A stretch of 64,000 nt of DNA from Hymenopus coronatus (taxonomy: Eukaryota > Arthropoda > Insecta > Mantodea > Hymenopodidae), in the NCBI GenBank assembly GCA_030762935.1, contig CM060900.1, positions 286,458,784 to 286,522,783 of the forward strand, read 5' to 3'. Under the pieces are notes generated by a model. That model had not been told where the DNA came from, ran no database searches, and was given only the letters and a program-made list of their open reading frames with translations. Made by a program: the position numbers and the translations under genes. Positions 11,409 to 23,352 of this stretch are shown here, in pieces. Positions within the stretch are counted from its first letter, which is position 1. The number at the start of each line of letters is the position of its first letter.

Positions 11409-14400
11409 ATGATTTAATCCAATTTTGTGCAATTCCACATACTACATAAAAAGCTCTTAAGTTTACACAATCAAACACTTTCCTTATGTATAGAAATACT
11501 GCAATATGGTTTCTTGGTTATTTAGTGAATTTATTATTGTGCTATTCACTATATGTACTGCTTGTATTGTGAATTTGTGCACTTGCAAACCATATTGTTC
11601 TTTGGCCACAATTTGTATGTTTTTAAAATGGGCTTGCTACACAGTGTAATTGGTCTAAAATTTTCTTTCTAAAACTTATTATCTTTTTGTTCTTATATTG
11701 GTATTACAATAATTTTCTTTTTCATTTTCTGGGAAAATTCCTTGAGATGATGAGATGTTTATAATATGAGTTAATACATTCACTGTTTCTTCCTTTATAA
11801 ATTTCACTATTCAATTTGATATTTCATACTGATCACTAGATATGTTTTTTTATTTTAATTTATATATTTCTTATCCTACTTCTTTAGTAACCTCTACACT
11901 TACCATTGACTTTCACTCACTTCCCTGTAAGTATAGTTAATTATTTAACCTGTGAAGACATGGTTTGTCTAATTTTAAGACTATTGACTATAATAGTATG
12001 TTACATATCTTATTTGGATTTTCTATTTCCTTATCATTTTGCTTTTATTTTTATATTCTGAACTCGTTTACCTTTGTCATTTTTGGACTTCATTTATGAT
12101 GTTCCATATTGCTTTTGTTTTATTTATTGAATTCTTAACTATTTCTCTACTATTGTATTTTATTTTTTTTATAATTTTTTTATAACTCCCCTTGGTATCA
12201 GATCATAATCATCAATGTACTTTATTGATTACTCCTTCATATTTTATGTTTTTATTGCATTTAAGAATTACAACCTTTTGATAAGTTTACGCAAGTATGT
12301 CTTAATACCTGTTGTAATCCAAGGTGCCAAGTTTTTATTTTTTCTGTATGCACTGATTTTTATTTTTTTATTGGAATTTCAGTATCTAACCCCTCTATTA
12401 TTTGTTAAATATATCATAGTTTTTAATGAAGGTTTTGCTTTTATATATTCTATCCCAGATTAAGAGTTTAAGATTTTTTTTTAATTTTGTTAGACTTTCA
12501 TTGTCGACTTGTCCTTTACAAATAAAGGTATTTAGTACTTTTTTTCTTCTGTTTCTTAATGCTTAATATTTGCCCATAATAATCTCTTATTCTTGAGCTT
12601 ATTACTCTGATAGACATTATCAGTATAAGATTGTGAAGTTTTTGCTACCCTGGTCAGTAATTTGATTTCCACAGCTAAATTTTGCCTATCAAAATTTCCA
12701 TCATGGTTTACTTCTATTTAATAACAATATTTGTAACACATTATTGTTAGCATAATGTTTTTTTTTGCATTAAATTTATTTATTCTTCCTGGTTTTTAAA
12801 AATATCTTTTTATCTCCAGTCAGGAATCTATTTATACCAATTACTATCATTTTACTTTCCTTTTAGGCAATCTCAATTGCTGCCTACTCACAATGCTTAT
12901 CGACAACTCACTTACTGCAATTTATTTCCTTTCATGCTCTGTTAATACCATGTCATCTGGTTCTACCTCATTTATATTTACTTCAATAAATACCCTTTAA
13001 TTACTAATATATTGAACATTTTGATGAAATAATATTAAATCACCCCCACTTTTATTCCTGTGTTTCTTTATGTCTTTTCCTATATTCTGTACTAATTTAC
13101 CCCCTAGTTTATTTATTACATTACTTGTTTCTCAATTGAGTTTACTATATAGCTATTTGTTTCTTGAATACTATTTTTACCACTTTCAGAATCTATTAAC
13201 TTCATCGGTTTCCTGTTTTGTGCATATTTTACAACTTTTTCTATTGTGTAGCCCAATGCAAAGGCTCCTTTTCCATTTAAATGCAGTCATTGTTTACCAT
13301 TGCAGTTATCATCTATGAAATAATTTACATCAACAAAAATCGCATGCATTACAGTACAGGCCCACTGAATTTCTGCATTAATGTCTTTTATATGTATGAG
13401 CACCACATGTGTTCTTTGTACAACACTGTTTACCATAATTCTTGCCATTGGAAAGAAGTTTTTTACAGTCCTAATTATGGAGTACACTTTCCCCACTGCT
13501 TAATCTATAGTTTTGAATCCTGTGATATCATTTGTAACCAATATGCAGCACTACTCCTTTACCAATTTACAGTAAAACTTCCTGATTACACCCCAAATTA
13601 TAATGCTTACCCATTCATTACATTGTATTCCTAAAGTCTCTGGACATTTCTTATTAATACTGCATGATTTTACACCCTTTAGGGCTTCCAAATACAACTA
13701 TTAGCACATTTTAAAGTAAAAAAAAGAATACAAATATTGTAAATAAATTGCTAATTTTGTTTATGTTTTAAAAGTATGATGCGAAAATAGCTTGACTGTG
13801 CTCAGCATTTGAAGGATTGAGTGCTTCACCCAGAAAACCCCTATGGTTGGCAATATCAGGCATATAACAGTACCTTTTCTTGAAAGGAATATGCTCTTTC
13901 AAAAGGCTTCCTGTAAATGAGATTTATCCTTTTATTCTTTCTTTGAATTCTATGTAGTGTATAGTAAGTTGTCTAACCATAGTAAAAATTGGCAAATTGT
14001 AAATGTAATAATCAGCAGTATGCATACATGGCAATCAGCGATCAAAGATTTTTTTCATAAGAAATGGTCTCTTGTTCTTTATTTAGACTGTACTCAACCG
14101 AATATTCAGAAATAACATTTATTATATTGCATTTCCTATGAAACTGTGTATTAATTAATTTTTCATACCTAATCATATCGAATGTGTAGCGCTTTCCCAT
14201 TTATTACATGTTTAGGCCACAGCCTAAAAGTGTAATTACAGGGTTTTGCCGTATTTGGTAAATATTCTTTCATTCCCCTAAGCACTATTACCTTATTGTT
14301 TCACCCTTTATTACTATGTCTTTAATATGGAACCACCATGCACCATAACCTTATTTTCTTCCTTCTTCTTCGTGTTTGCTGCTTGTTATTATCTTGTGTG

Positions 14401-14560
14401 TTGATTTGAATAATCTTTGTGGTTCAACATGACCTTTTACTTCTGAACTGGTTTCGTTCTTTTGATTTTCCAAAGTCTTAAAATGATTTGAGATTTCCAT
14501 GCTTTGTGTGTCAATATTTTTTCTAGTATGCATTCTTTTTGTCACAGGGAGTACAATTTT

Positions 14561-15526
14561 TCTTTATTTTCTTCATTGATGATGTGTGTATTAGCTCTAA
14601 GTTCTTCATTTTCCTCAGATGCTCTTTTTAAATCATCATTTTAATATCTCAATCATTGTTGTAGCATCACAAATGCTTCCTCTTGGGGCTTCCCTGCCAA
14701 CAATTTTTTTGACATCTTGATTTCTATATAGCCAGGAGTTTTTCTTCACTTTCTATGTGTTGTTATTCACTCTTAATCACTTTATCTCAATCCTTTTTCC
14801 ATATTTTCAGATCTTTTTTGTTTATTTGTTTTTTGTCACCACTCTGCTTCTTGTTACTATTCCTGTTACTGTCATATTCTTCCAAAGAAACAATGAATCA
14901 TGATAATTTATTTAAAAATAGCGGGAATCCCATGTGAAACGCAGTGGTTGTGTTAAATCAACAAAGTAAACTGATATTCTGTATTCTTTATGCCTATCCT
15001 CATCTGGAACGTACACTGAGTTAGTCATAGGGAAAAGCAGCACTTCTAATTGTATTCTATGACATCTGTTTGCATAGTCCTAGTATCACCCACTTATCTT
15101 ATTTTAACATCTTATATATGGTTCTCATAATTTTTGTTTCCCTAAAGCTTTATCTTCACAACAGGATATTTTAATGCCTAACACTTGGGAACCATTAAGG
15201 TTTATAAAGAGAGGATACTGATTATCAGCTTCATATAGCACTCCTATTTTAGTGTTGAATCTGTAAACCCCTTTTATTTTAAGTTCCTCTGGCACACTAT
15301 CTCACTAGGACCTTCCACATTACTAATCTCAGATTATACCTCATTTTCAGTGGAAAATGTTTCTGACATGTACAGTAAAAAAACTTTGTACCCTGATTGT
15401 TTTTTCACCTCAGTAATTAACCAGTCTGTTGGTGGATCAAAGAATGTAAGTCTATTGTTCATAAATGAACTACTCTTGGGTGTGATGGCACCACTGTACA
15501 CATAAAACTAAGGTTTATTTTAAATA
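14561..15526. other. Unassigned sequence left of hAT insertion
   Basis: No gene is assigned here. The minus strand has protein-like but unrecognised blocks, for example NQYPLFINLNGSQVLGIK (about 15215-15165) and EVLLFPMTNSVYVPDEDRHK (about 15045-14985), separated by stops. With 18284-18600 it formed one stretch before the hAT element entered. It may be a decayed ORF1 of the LINE to its left or a different relic. Confidence 0.3.
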
Positions 15527-15534
15527 TAAATGCT

Positions 15535-18275
15535 CAGGCGCGGCTTGTCAATATGTGCTACAGTACAATGATTGTTTTACTGAAAATAGTACCTCATTAC
15601 GTATTAAACATATATTCAATTATTATTGCATATTTTCTTTCACTTTTTTAATTTCAACCGATTTTATATGCTGCGCGCTAGTGTTGGTCACTCATATGTG
15701 TTAATGCCATGCATATCTCGCATACACGCGATCGGTCCTGCTTAGGTGCTACGCAAATCATCTGTCCGTCGGCGGGAATACTGACCAATCCATGCATGCC
15801 AAACGTTGATGGGCGATTTGAAATCTCTTCTCCGATTGGCTGCATTTAGCAAGAATTATGCTACCATTGTCTGGAGCACAGGAGTTCTTGCCACTTGCTA
15901 TTTTAATATAACCACCAACATCTATGTGGCGTTGATGCATTTGCTTCTGCTGCCATGCTTGAAACCAATGGCAATAGACTGGGTCTAATGTAATGTAGCT
16001 CAGAGAGAATAACATTATCAGGAGATGCCATATGGAGCAACCACTTAATCGCAAAGTACTCCATTCCGGTCAAAAACTCAGGTTATGTCCGACAGTAACA
16101 TTTCTATTGTGTGCAAAAACATGAATTCTCTGAGCAGCTTGATGAATTATCCTTTCTTTAGGAGAACCCTTGAGGAGAAAGTCCGTGTGAAGCAGTTAGG
16201 GAGGCAAACTCGAACTCTTAATATAAAGCAATCAGCAAAAGGAGGGAGAAATAATTCATACACCAGGCGGTTTAATCCCAAAATTTATGAAAATGTATGG
16301 ATATGTGGATGCCAAGAAAGAAATGCTCTTTTTTGTTGTCCATGTTTGTTCTTTGGAAACAGTGATGCTTGGAGCACAACAGGAGTGACAGATCTTGGAC
16401 ATATTAATGTGCTGATTAATAAACATAAGCAAAATGTAAAACATGTAAACAACGTGGTTGACGTATATGCTTTACGCAGTACAAATATTGTTACTCAGTT
16501 AAGTCGCGCTTATCAAGAAGCAAACCTGAAGCACAATCAGCAAGTTGAAAAAAAAAAAAGGTACCTATATGTTGTCACGCATAATTGATTACATCAAGTT
16601 TTGTGGTGCATTTGAGCTTGCCTTAAGGGAACATGACGAGAGTGAATCTTCTAAAAATCCTGGCGTGTTTTTAGGACTAATTGATTTCATAAGCGATATT
16701 GACAGTGCTGTGAAGGAACACATGGACTCAAGCCAAATTTTCAAAGGGACATCCAAAACTATCCAGAACGAACTACTGGATTGTATGTTAGAAGTTTGTC
16801 ATGAAGAGATTACCGAGGAAATGAAAGAAGCTGACTTTGTAGATGTTATGGCAGATGAAACCACAGATGTTTCTTGTCAGTCCCAGCTTCTACTAGTATT
16901 TCGATACAAGAAAAAAGGTTTAACGTATGAGAGATTTTGGGGATTTTTTAAACCAGAGGGACAAAACACAGAGGCAATTTCTGAAAGCATATTAAAAGTG
17001 CTCAATGGATTATTCAGAGATAAACCTTATAAACTAATTGCCCAAACTTATGATGGAGCCTCCGTAATGAGTGGTGCAGTTGGAGTGCAAGCAAAAGTCA
17101 AATCTCATTTTCTAAATGCACAGTATATTCACTGCTATGCACATCAGTTGAATTTAGTAATGGAACATGCGGCTTCTCAGAATAAGTCTGCCTGAATATT
17201 TTTTCTTAATCTGTTAGCTTTCCCTGCCTTTTTCTCAAGATCCCCACAGCGTTTATCTGCCCAAGAATCTGCAGTAGCCAGAACAGTGGTTCTGCAACTA
17301 GGTGGAATTTTTGATCCAGGACTGTTAGTGTAGTTTATGAAAATCAGGAAGAATTGCTGGAGTGTTTTTCGGAGCTGGAAAATTCTGCCCACGATAAGAC
17401 TTGCTTAGAAGCAAATGGACTTCAGCGTTACTTATAAGATAGCAAATTCCTTTCATGGTTGAAGTTTCTTCATAGAGTAATGCCTCATGTTGATGTACTT
17501 TATAATCAGCTGCAGTCAAAATCAACTGTGGCAGTTAAAGTAGAAAATGCTGTGTCTTTATTCATTCAGTGCATCTGTGATATTCGAGAGGCAGCCAATG
17601 GTATATTCATGTTTACACTTGATTCAATGAGCAAATGCCAGATTCTTTGAAGATAGAAGCCAAAGAAGTATGTGATCGCATTATTGAGGGGGCTAGACGT
17701 CGTTTTCAGTCCTTGAGACATTTCGATGCAGTAAAGCTGTTAAGTTGTGCATTTTTTGAAAGTTTTATAAATAAGTTTCCCGAGAGTGAACTTCAAACTG
17801 CTGTGGACACATATACAATGCTGAACAAGAAAATGCTAAAGATGCAACTGAGCGTTCTGTATAAAAGGTCTGACTTTAGAAGCGCTAATGGGGCTGTGCA
17901 GTTGTTGCAATATATACTTTCTAATAATTTGGAATATTAATTTTCGGAAGTGACTACTTTGTTAAAAATGTTGATCACAACACCAATGAACACTGCTGAA
18001 CCAGAAAGATGCTTTTCGAGCTTAAAAAGTGTAAAAATATTCTTGCAAACACCATGTCACAAGATCGCCTTAATGCTCTGACAATGCAGTCCATGGAAAA
18101 GAGTATCGCTTCTAAGATGGAGGGATGTAACACCAGAGACATCGATAAGTTCTGTAGTAGGAAGGAGCGTCATAGGGACTTCATATTTCGCCATTAGGTA
18201 AGATAATATGTAAGTAGATGTACACATACGAAAGTACTGTAGCACACACATTATTTTGTTCACCAGCCACCACTG
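15535..18275 (+). mobile_element. hAT DNA transposon with 8-bp target duplication
   Basis: This is a 2741-bp element bounded by a perfect 8-bp duplication, TAAATGCT, at 15527-15534 and 18276-18283. The left end starts CAGGCGCGGCTTG and continues to TGTGCTACAGTAC (15535-15566). Read inward from the right end, it is CAGTGGTGGCTGGTG and then TGTGTGCTACAGTAC (18275 down to 18234). The terminal repeats are thus inverted and imperfect, starting CAG as is usual for hAT. The transposase gene fills most of the interior in the + orientation. The 8-bp duplication is diagnostic for hAT. The element is younger than the sequence around it. Confidence 0.93.
16085..18197 (+). pseudogene. hAT transposase (ZMYM1-like), frameshifted
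   Basis: The first open block (16085-16588) holds an N-terminal TTF/BED-like zinc-binding region with WICGCQERNALFCCPCLFFG. A run of twelve A at 16548-16559 shifts the frame. The next block (16545-17195) carries KEADFVDVMADETTDVSCQS (first catalytic D region), YDGASVMSGAVGVQAKVKSH (second D region) and QYIHCYAHQLNLVMEHAAS, then a stop at 17193-17195. From 17200 to 17460 the path changes frame repeatedly, recovering FLHRVMPHVDVLYNQLQSKS after 17459. The C-terminus (18009-18197) retains the dimerisation block, with CKNILANTMSQDRLNALTMQ. Length and order fit a full hAT transposase of about 700 residues, but it cannot be translated as one protein. It looks the least decayed of the hAT proteins in the window. 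Confidence 0.88.
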
Positions 18276-18283
18276 TAAATGCT

Positions 18284-19072
18284 GCGGTCTCAATGTTTAA
18301 AATGGCAACATGGTTTTTGGAATCATCATGTAGACTCCATTCATCACTTTGTGCTTTCTTCTGTAGTATGGAATAAGCTTCATTATTTGTGGAGCAATGT
18401 CATTTACTAATTCCAGCCATTGAATAGTAAATGACATCATTGGTCTTGGTTGCTGCTGATGCCTTCGCTGGTAGTTTTAGCATGATTTCCAATTTCACTA
18501 TTTCAGCATTTTTTCAATTAAGAGTGATGTTCAAACCTAGGAATTTCACTTTTCCTTTGGCAATCAATGTTTTAATAATAGTTTTCAGCACATAGGGCAG
18601 TAAAAGCGGGCACTAAACACTACCCAAAAAAAAAAAAAAAAAAAAAAAAAAGCACACAGCAGTTTATGCATTGCCCAACTCTTGGATTTTTGCTCCCAGA
18701 GTGGATGATATCATATCCACATGTTACAGAACTACACTCCTGATTGCAAGGGATTTATCCTATAGGTTTATAATGTATATGAAATGAAGTTTCTTACTGT
18801 TTAACTCAATGCCACTAAACCCCAATACTGTATGAAGTCCTCGCCCAACTTCCAGTTAATTTATTGAGTGATAATCAAGAGCTCAAGTATTCTTTGAAAA
18901 CATTCTTGATATATATCAAAACTAAAATATGGAAATTATTTTTCAGCAGCCTTAGATAACATTATAAGGTAGTTCAGAAAATTGATTACTGTGTTTTCCT
19001 CAAATGCTGCAATACCAGTTTTACTTTTGCATTTTAACATAACTACAACGTCTGTTTTTGTTCAATAACTAG
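18284..19072. other. Intron sequence before MTTP exon b
   Basis: The first 300 bases continue the unassigned sequence cut by the hAT element; the minus strand reads LVNDIAPQIMKLIPYYRRKH near 18405-18345, which I do not recognise. A short SINE tail with a long A-run follows at 18605-18652. The rest is AT-rich intron ending in ttcaataactag at 19072, a weak acceptor with few pyrimidines close to the AG. Confidence 0.4.
18605..18652 (+). repeat. 5'-truncated SINE tail with A-run
   Basis: The 3' end matches AGTAAAAGCGGGCACTAAACACTACC, a variant of the tail at 32430-32493 and 37680-37735, followed by about 27 A. Only the tail is present. The hexamer agcaca lies on both sides (about 18588 and 18651), which may be a short target duplication. 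Confidence 0.6.
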
Positions 19073-19282
19073 ATGGGGCTATTTACTACTGGCCTTTCAT
19101 CATTTATCTCGTCAGATGAACAAGTAGAGTCAGAAGAATCAGAAGAGGTTGCTGCTACTGCTGGTTTGGAGCTGACTGCTTTAGGTGTTCAGATAAGGCC
19201 TTTCATTTTCTTCAATGGCCAGAGTGAGCTCATGGGTCATGTGTGGTCAGGAACAGGCTCAGAAAGAACATCAGCTTTCCAG
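19073..19282 (+). CDS. MTTP: MTTP internal exon (exon b)
   Basis: This exon encodes 70 residues in phase 0 at both ends. It starts MGLFTTGLSSFISS, includes the acidic stretch DEQVESEESEEV, and continues to LGVQIRPFIFFNGQSELMGH and SGTGSERTSAFQ. The segment V-Q-RP-FFNG-S-LM corresponds to a conserved stretch in vertebrate MTTP (VQLRPVTFFNG in my recollection of the human protein). The acceptor is aataactag and the donor is CAG|GTGCAT. The preceding intron is 15.3 kb and full of transposons. The next exon is either a 12-base candidate 58 bases away or exon c 27.5 kb away. There is no sign of mutation in the reading frame. Confidence 0.88.
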
Positions 19283-19340
19283 GTGCATTATTACATTTCT
19301 TATTTTTTATATATCTATAGTCTATTCTTATTCTTTTCAG

Positions 19341-19352
19341 CCAGCAGATGTG
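19341..19352 (+). CDS. MTTP: Candidate 12-nt MTTP microexon
   Basis: A pyrimidine-rich acceptor (tattcttattcttttcag) ends at 19340. Twelve bases follow (CCAGCAGATGTG, reading PADV), then a strong donor GTAAGG at 19353. It starts and ends in phase 0, so including it would add four residues between SAFQ and IIALLQDH without breaking the frame. Against it: the human protein has about the same spacing here as the version without these residues. It may be an optional exon or a chance arrangement. Confidence 0.3.
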
Positions 19353-20975
19353 GTAAGGGTGGGAAAGACAGCACATGGCATCCCTTTCCCTCCTTCAAGC
19401 CTTAGCCAAAAAGAATATGAATGAATTGTACAGTGAACTGAGGTTGGTCACTTCATAAGGTCAATTGCTACTAATGTAATTTGGTTCAAGCTTGCATATT
19501 TCTTGAAAAATTGGAAAGAAATGTTATCGGAGGATGTTTTAATATATAAACTTTACTTTAAGGATATTACATAATAACTAAAGTAGTATCCTTAAAAGTC
19601 TGAAAGTGTGAAAAAATACATAAAAATTGCAAAAAATCTTGACCCAACTGCTTCAATTTATAAATAAAGAATTTATTCCTAACCATTGGCTCTTTACATT
19701 CTAACTTATTTTTATGGCATAAAATGGACTACTCCTTTGATGAAACTTGATTCTGTTCATAACAATAGTGAGCCTGTCTTCTCAGACACGGATAGCATGA
19801 CTGACCAATGTGGTATTTTGGGTATACTAGCGGGAAGAGACAAGAAGGGGGAAGTCACTACAATAAACCTCTCAGGCTTCTCTCTTGCCATGTGAAGCAT
19901 AACTGATGGATCTCTAGAACACCAACGCAAACTAATATGTCTAATTTTTTTTTATTACTGAAGATAAGGGTTTTTAATTTATACAATCGACACATCCATT
20001 TCAAAAATATATGGAGGTGGTTATTTTTAATGTATTTTCTCTACTTAATACATAGAGAAGGTATACATTTCACCCAAAATTTTTATACCAAGATTTTACT
20101 GCAAAAACACATTTTTATTCACAAACAAAGAAAGTGTGTGTGTGCTTGTGATTCTGTAGTCCACTAGATCATGGCTTTTTGGGAATGGAGTGAACAGGTA
20201 ATTACCATCTTAATCCAAAGTTTGTAAACAGTCCTGCAATGGTTGTTATGCTGCTGCCATCTTATATTGCCAACTAAAGTATTCAGCTATAAGTATTCAC
20301 TACTAATTTACCTTAGTGTCCATTGTAAAATCGTACTTTGAAATTCAGTTTTATTTCATTACCAGGACAATAAAAGAATCTTAAGAAAAGTTTGTTGGAA
20401 AATTTAAACTGTAACTAGGAATAGGGATATTACAGACCATATCAGGAATGTTAATTTCACACTTTCATGCACACATGCATGCACACACAAAAGTATTTAA
20501 CATAAACTGTGCACCTTAGCAAGAATTACATTGTTTTGTGTAGTAAGAATTTATCTCTCATCGTTTACCAGTAATGCAAAAGTCACCCAGAATGAAGGCT
20601 TCAGAGGCTTTTAAATCATTAAGGGGACAGTCAAATGAAAATCTCAGGGTTTTTTGTTTTATTAGTAAAAGAATCTTGTTCTGTTTTTTTTTTTTTTTTT
20701 TTTTATTTGTAAAAAAATCTTTTGTTGATTTAAAATTAAAATTATTTAATTTTTTAATCTGTGCCATTTTGGAATGTCAGAATTGTCATATAAGCATGAG
20801 ATTACAATGCATTTCTAATGGTGATCAACATCTTATATTCTCCATTTCTCAAAACTAATTTGTTCTAGATACAAAAAGTTCCATTGGGAGCAATTTGGAC
20901 TAGATAAGTGACATTCTGAATATAAGCCCTGTAGGACCTTTGTTTTATAATTGATCTGTTTTTGATGAGAATTAG
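19353..20975. other. Intron sequence, no recognised gene
   Basis: This is AT-rich intron between exon b and the piggyBac. It contains a short imperfect inverted repeat near 19553-19600 (CTTTAAGGATA against TATCCTTAAAAG), a GT-rich patch near 20132-20145, and a T-run of 23 bases at about 20682-20704. Open stretches are short and not protein-like. Confidence 0.55.
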
Positions 20976-20979
20976 TTAA

Positions 20980-23348
20980 CCTTGCAGTGGTCGCATGGAT
21001 CATAGTGACATTAAAGGTCGCACGGAGTCTCACAGACGCCAATACGTTTCTGCGTTGTCTATGTGTTTTTAACTCAGTCAGTTCAAATTTATGAGTGTAA
21101 ACGTTCTACTTTATATAAAATTAAAGAGAAGATAACATTCTCACAAGTATATATATTTTATTATTGTGATTTTTAGTTATACATATAATCCACAAAGGTG
21201 TTTGTTGCATGAAACAACTTCTCATTCAATACAAACTATGTGTGAAAATCCCTTATCGAAAAACAAATGTTTCTATTCATGTACTTTTAACATAATATAC
21301 ATAATGCATTTTATACATTGAGCAGTACAATTAGCAATCTTGCTGGGCATGTTCTAAACACAAACATTTGTTACAGCTGCTGCATTTATATTTGGTATAT
21401 CGGTTCTTTGAGCGACCACATTCACAGCACCTCTGTCTTTTTGTGCATCGGTCTGCTTTTGTAGTTTGCACTGCATTTTCATCTGGAAAAAGACTTTAAA
21501 TGTCTCGTTTGAGGTTTCTTGGCAATGATGAACAATGAAAATGTAAACGCAAGTAATCATCTGCTAGATTACATCCTAGAAATTTTAAAAAAATCACTGC
21601 AGCTGCTGCTAACATTAGAATCATTTGCATGGTATATTATTTGTGCATTTATAGCTGCAATGTTTATCATGCCATAGAAGATTACCATAGGCAATCTGTT
21701 GGATATATTGTACGTGCTGCACAATTGATCCACACTATCAACTCCCGATTTGGTTACATTATAAAAGGTTATCATTTCCGGCTTTCGACAGACATTGCAT
21801 CAATTGCATTATCATGATGCATTGTTGCAAGAACCAGAACTACTTTGTTTTTCTTGGTGACATAGGATATTAAGGTTGCATTTTTCTGAAACCCAAAAAA
21901 ATGTTGTTCCTACCTCCCGGTTTTTTGCTTGTGTTAACTCCGGGGGAATTTCTGGTTTGTTCTTTCTCATTGATCCAACCAGGGTAAGGTTATTCTGAAG
22001 CAAATAGTCAGCTAAATCTATGGAACTAAACCAATTGTCCACTGTTATATTAAGCCCAGCTCCTGAGATCACAGAAATGAGACGTTCCACAACATCTGCT
22101 GATTTGTTGCTAAGTTCAAATGGCCCTGCAGGTTGTTTACCAGCATAAATTTCTGGGTTGACGGTGTAATACATCCTGGCAATCACCAAAGCAAATATAT
22201 TAAGTCCATACTTATTTGGTTTGCTAGGGATGTACTGCCTGAAGAATCGATTGCCCCTAAAAGCTTCTAGCATTTCATCAATAGTGCAGTACTCCCCAAC
22301 TGAATAAGCACTTTTACAGTTTTCTACAAAAGAAGTAAATATTCCACGTATAGGGGCTAAATTATCAGCTTTCTTTCTTTCTTTTCTAGTATCTTTGTTA
22401 TCAAACCTCAAACAGTATAATATGAATCTAAGTCATCTTTCAGGAATTATCAGACGGCATAACTCAATTCTCATTTTATTTGAAGCCCATATATATTGGC
22501 CATGTGTATGATTGTCTTTCCTGGATGCGCATATATACAGAGCTTTTATTTCAATTACGTCTGTCAAGTGTGCATCCCTTTCTCTGGGTTAATGTCCTTG
22601 AACTTCAGAAATCTCTTTATTTGAGTACTCAACAATGCCAGAAAACAACTCATTGTCAAAAAAGCATTCCCAACATTCCATTGGCGTTTTCGCATTTTTC
22701 GCGGCACCTTTCACTCCCGGTAAATGGGTGGCAATATCCTTTTGTCGTGTGCGAACATTTTTTGGTGGACACACTTTGGACCATTTTATAGATTTATTCC
22801 TTCCCAAAAATATTTGACATGGTTATCGCTGTCACTATCATTGGAGTCTGCTTCTTGCTCAGTGTCCGTATTTTCTTCTCTCGATTCCAATCCATCTTCT
22901 TCCAAGTCACTATAAATATCAAACTCACCACCAGACTCATCTTCTTCCTGCAACAGCCAGAGTACTATTTCCCGATCACATGCATGTTCCAGGCTGTAGG
23001 TCTTCTTTGAGGTCATATTGGATCTGAAGATTAAAAAAATCGCTTACATAGCATCAGGTATTACTATTTACAAGTAAACTACTATATAAAATAAAAAATA
23101 TAATATTCACCTTCAGTACCATAGAAGGTCGTGAGGCATCTGGTACACTCCAGCAACGCGGCTCCAGAAACAATCTCTTCCCTCGATCACTGAATGGAAA
23201 CTAATTCGAAGTTGATGAGCAAAATATGTTTGTATTTAGTTAATAGAAAGGTAGATGGCACCACAAGTCAGCCAGAGTACCTGTTCAATAGCAACGTGTA
23301 AATAAAGAACACCTGGCGTCTGTGAGACGCCATGTGACCACTGCAGGG
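20980..23348 (-). mobile_element. piggyBac transposon flanked by TTAA
   Basis: TTAA lies on both sides (20976-20979 and 23349-23352), the signature target of piggyBac. The ends are inverted repeats: left CCTTGCAGTGGTCGCATGG and, read inward from the right, CCCTGCAGTGGTCACATGG. Inside each end is a near-palindromic 17-mer, GGAGTCTCACAGACGCC on the left (21016-21032) and GGCGTCTGTGAGACGCC on the right, serving as subterminal inverted repeats. The 2369-bp interior carries one transposase gene on the minus strand, which is broken. Element size is normal for piggyBac. Confidence 0.93.
21354..23016 (-). pseudogene. piggyBac transposase, disrupted
   Basis: The N-terminus from 23016 is acidic (EEDESGGEFDIYSDLEEDGL), as usual for this family. 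IKWSKVCPPKNVRTRQKDIA and ATHLPGVKGAAKNAKTPMEC follow (about 22790-22680), after a frameshift. The longest intact block (22411-21812, 199 residues) holds the first catalytic region YCTIDEMLEAFRGNRFFRQY with SKPNKYGLNIFALV. It also has the second, NITVDNWFSSIDLADYLLQN, then LTLVGSMRKNKPEIP. The third acid lies in KSGVDSVDQLCSTYN near 21743, after stops. A Cys-rich tail is decayed at 21490-21354 (the C-terminal zinc domain). All three catalytic Asp can be traced, but stops and frameshifts between blocks prevent a full protein. Confidence 0.9.
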
Positions 23349-23352
23349 TTAA

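Larger units (their letters stand above)
8890..14560 (-). mobile_element. CR1/Jockey-like LINE, split by a Gypsy element
   Basis: Read right to left, the pieces follow LINE order. A possible ORF1 region lies at about 14560-13200. An endonuclease remnant with TRVAKTSQSYTDNVY (about 12650-12600) recalls the PTR-TSS-DNI motif of LINE endonucleases. The reverse transcriptase palm has QYGFRSAQIHNTSSTYS and VFLYIRKVFDCVNLRAFYVV (about 11620-11430), and after the insertion IVQQKVTQGSKLGTFLFLLY then INDL (about 9840-9745), the PQGS-LGPLLFL-YINDL block. The C-terminal tail includes KNLNFLTVPCIHTSNRSVYK (about 9235-9150). The reading is interrupted at 9951-11408 by the Gypsy element, so the LINE is older. 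Stops and frameshifts are frequent throughout. The right boundary is approximate and the assignment of the ORF1 part is inference. Confidence 0.6.

Noticed and set aside
20682..20704. T-run as the tail of a minus-strand retroelement
   Set aside because: No SINE or LINE body is recognisable to its right, and no duplication is evident.
21354..21817. Plus-strand open frames over the first piggyBac
   Set aside because: They are shadows of the minus-strand transposase, which carries the conserved motifs.
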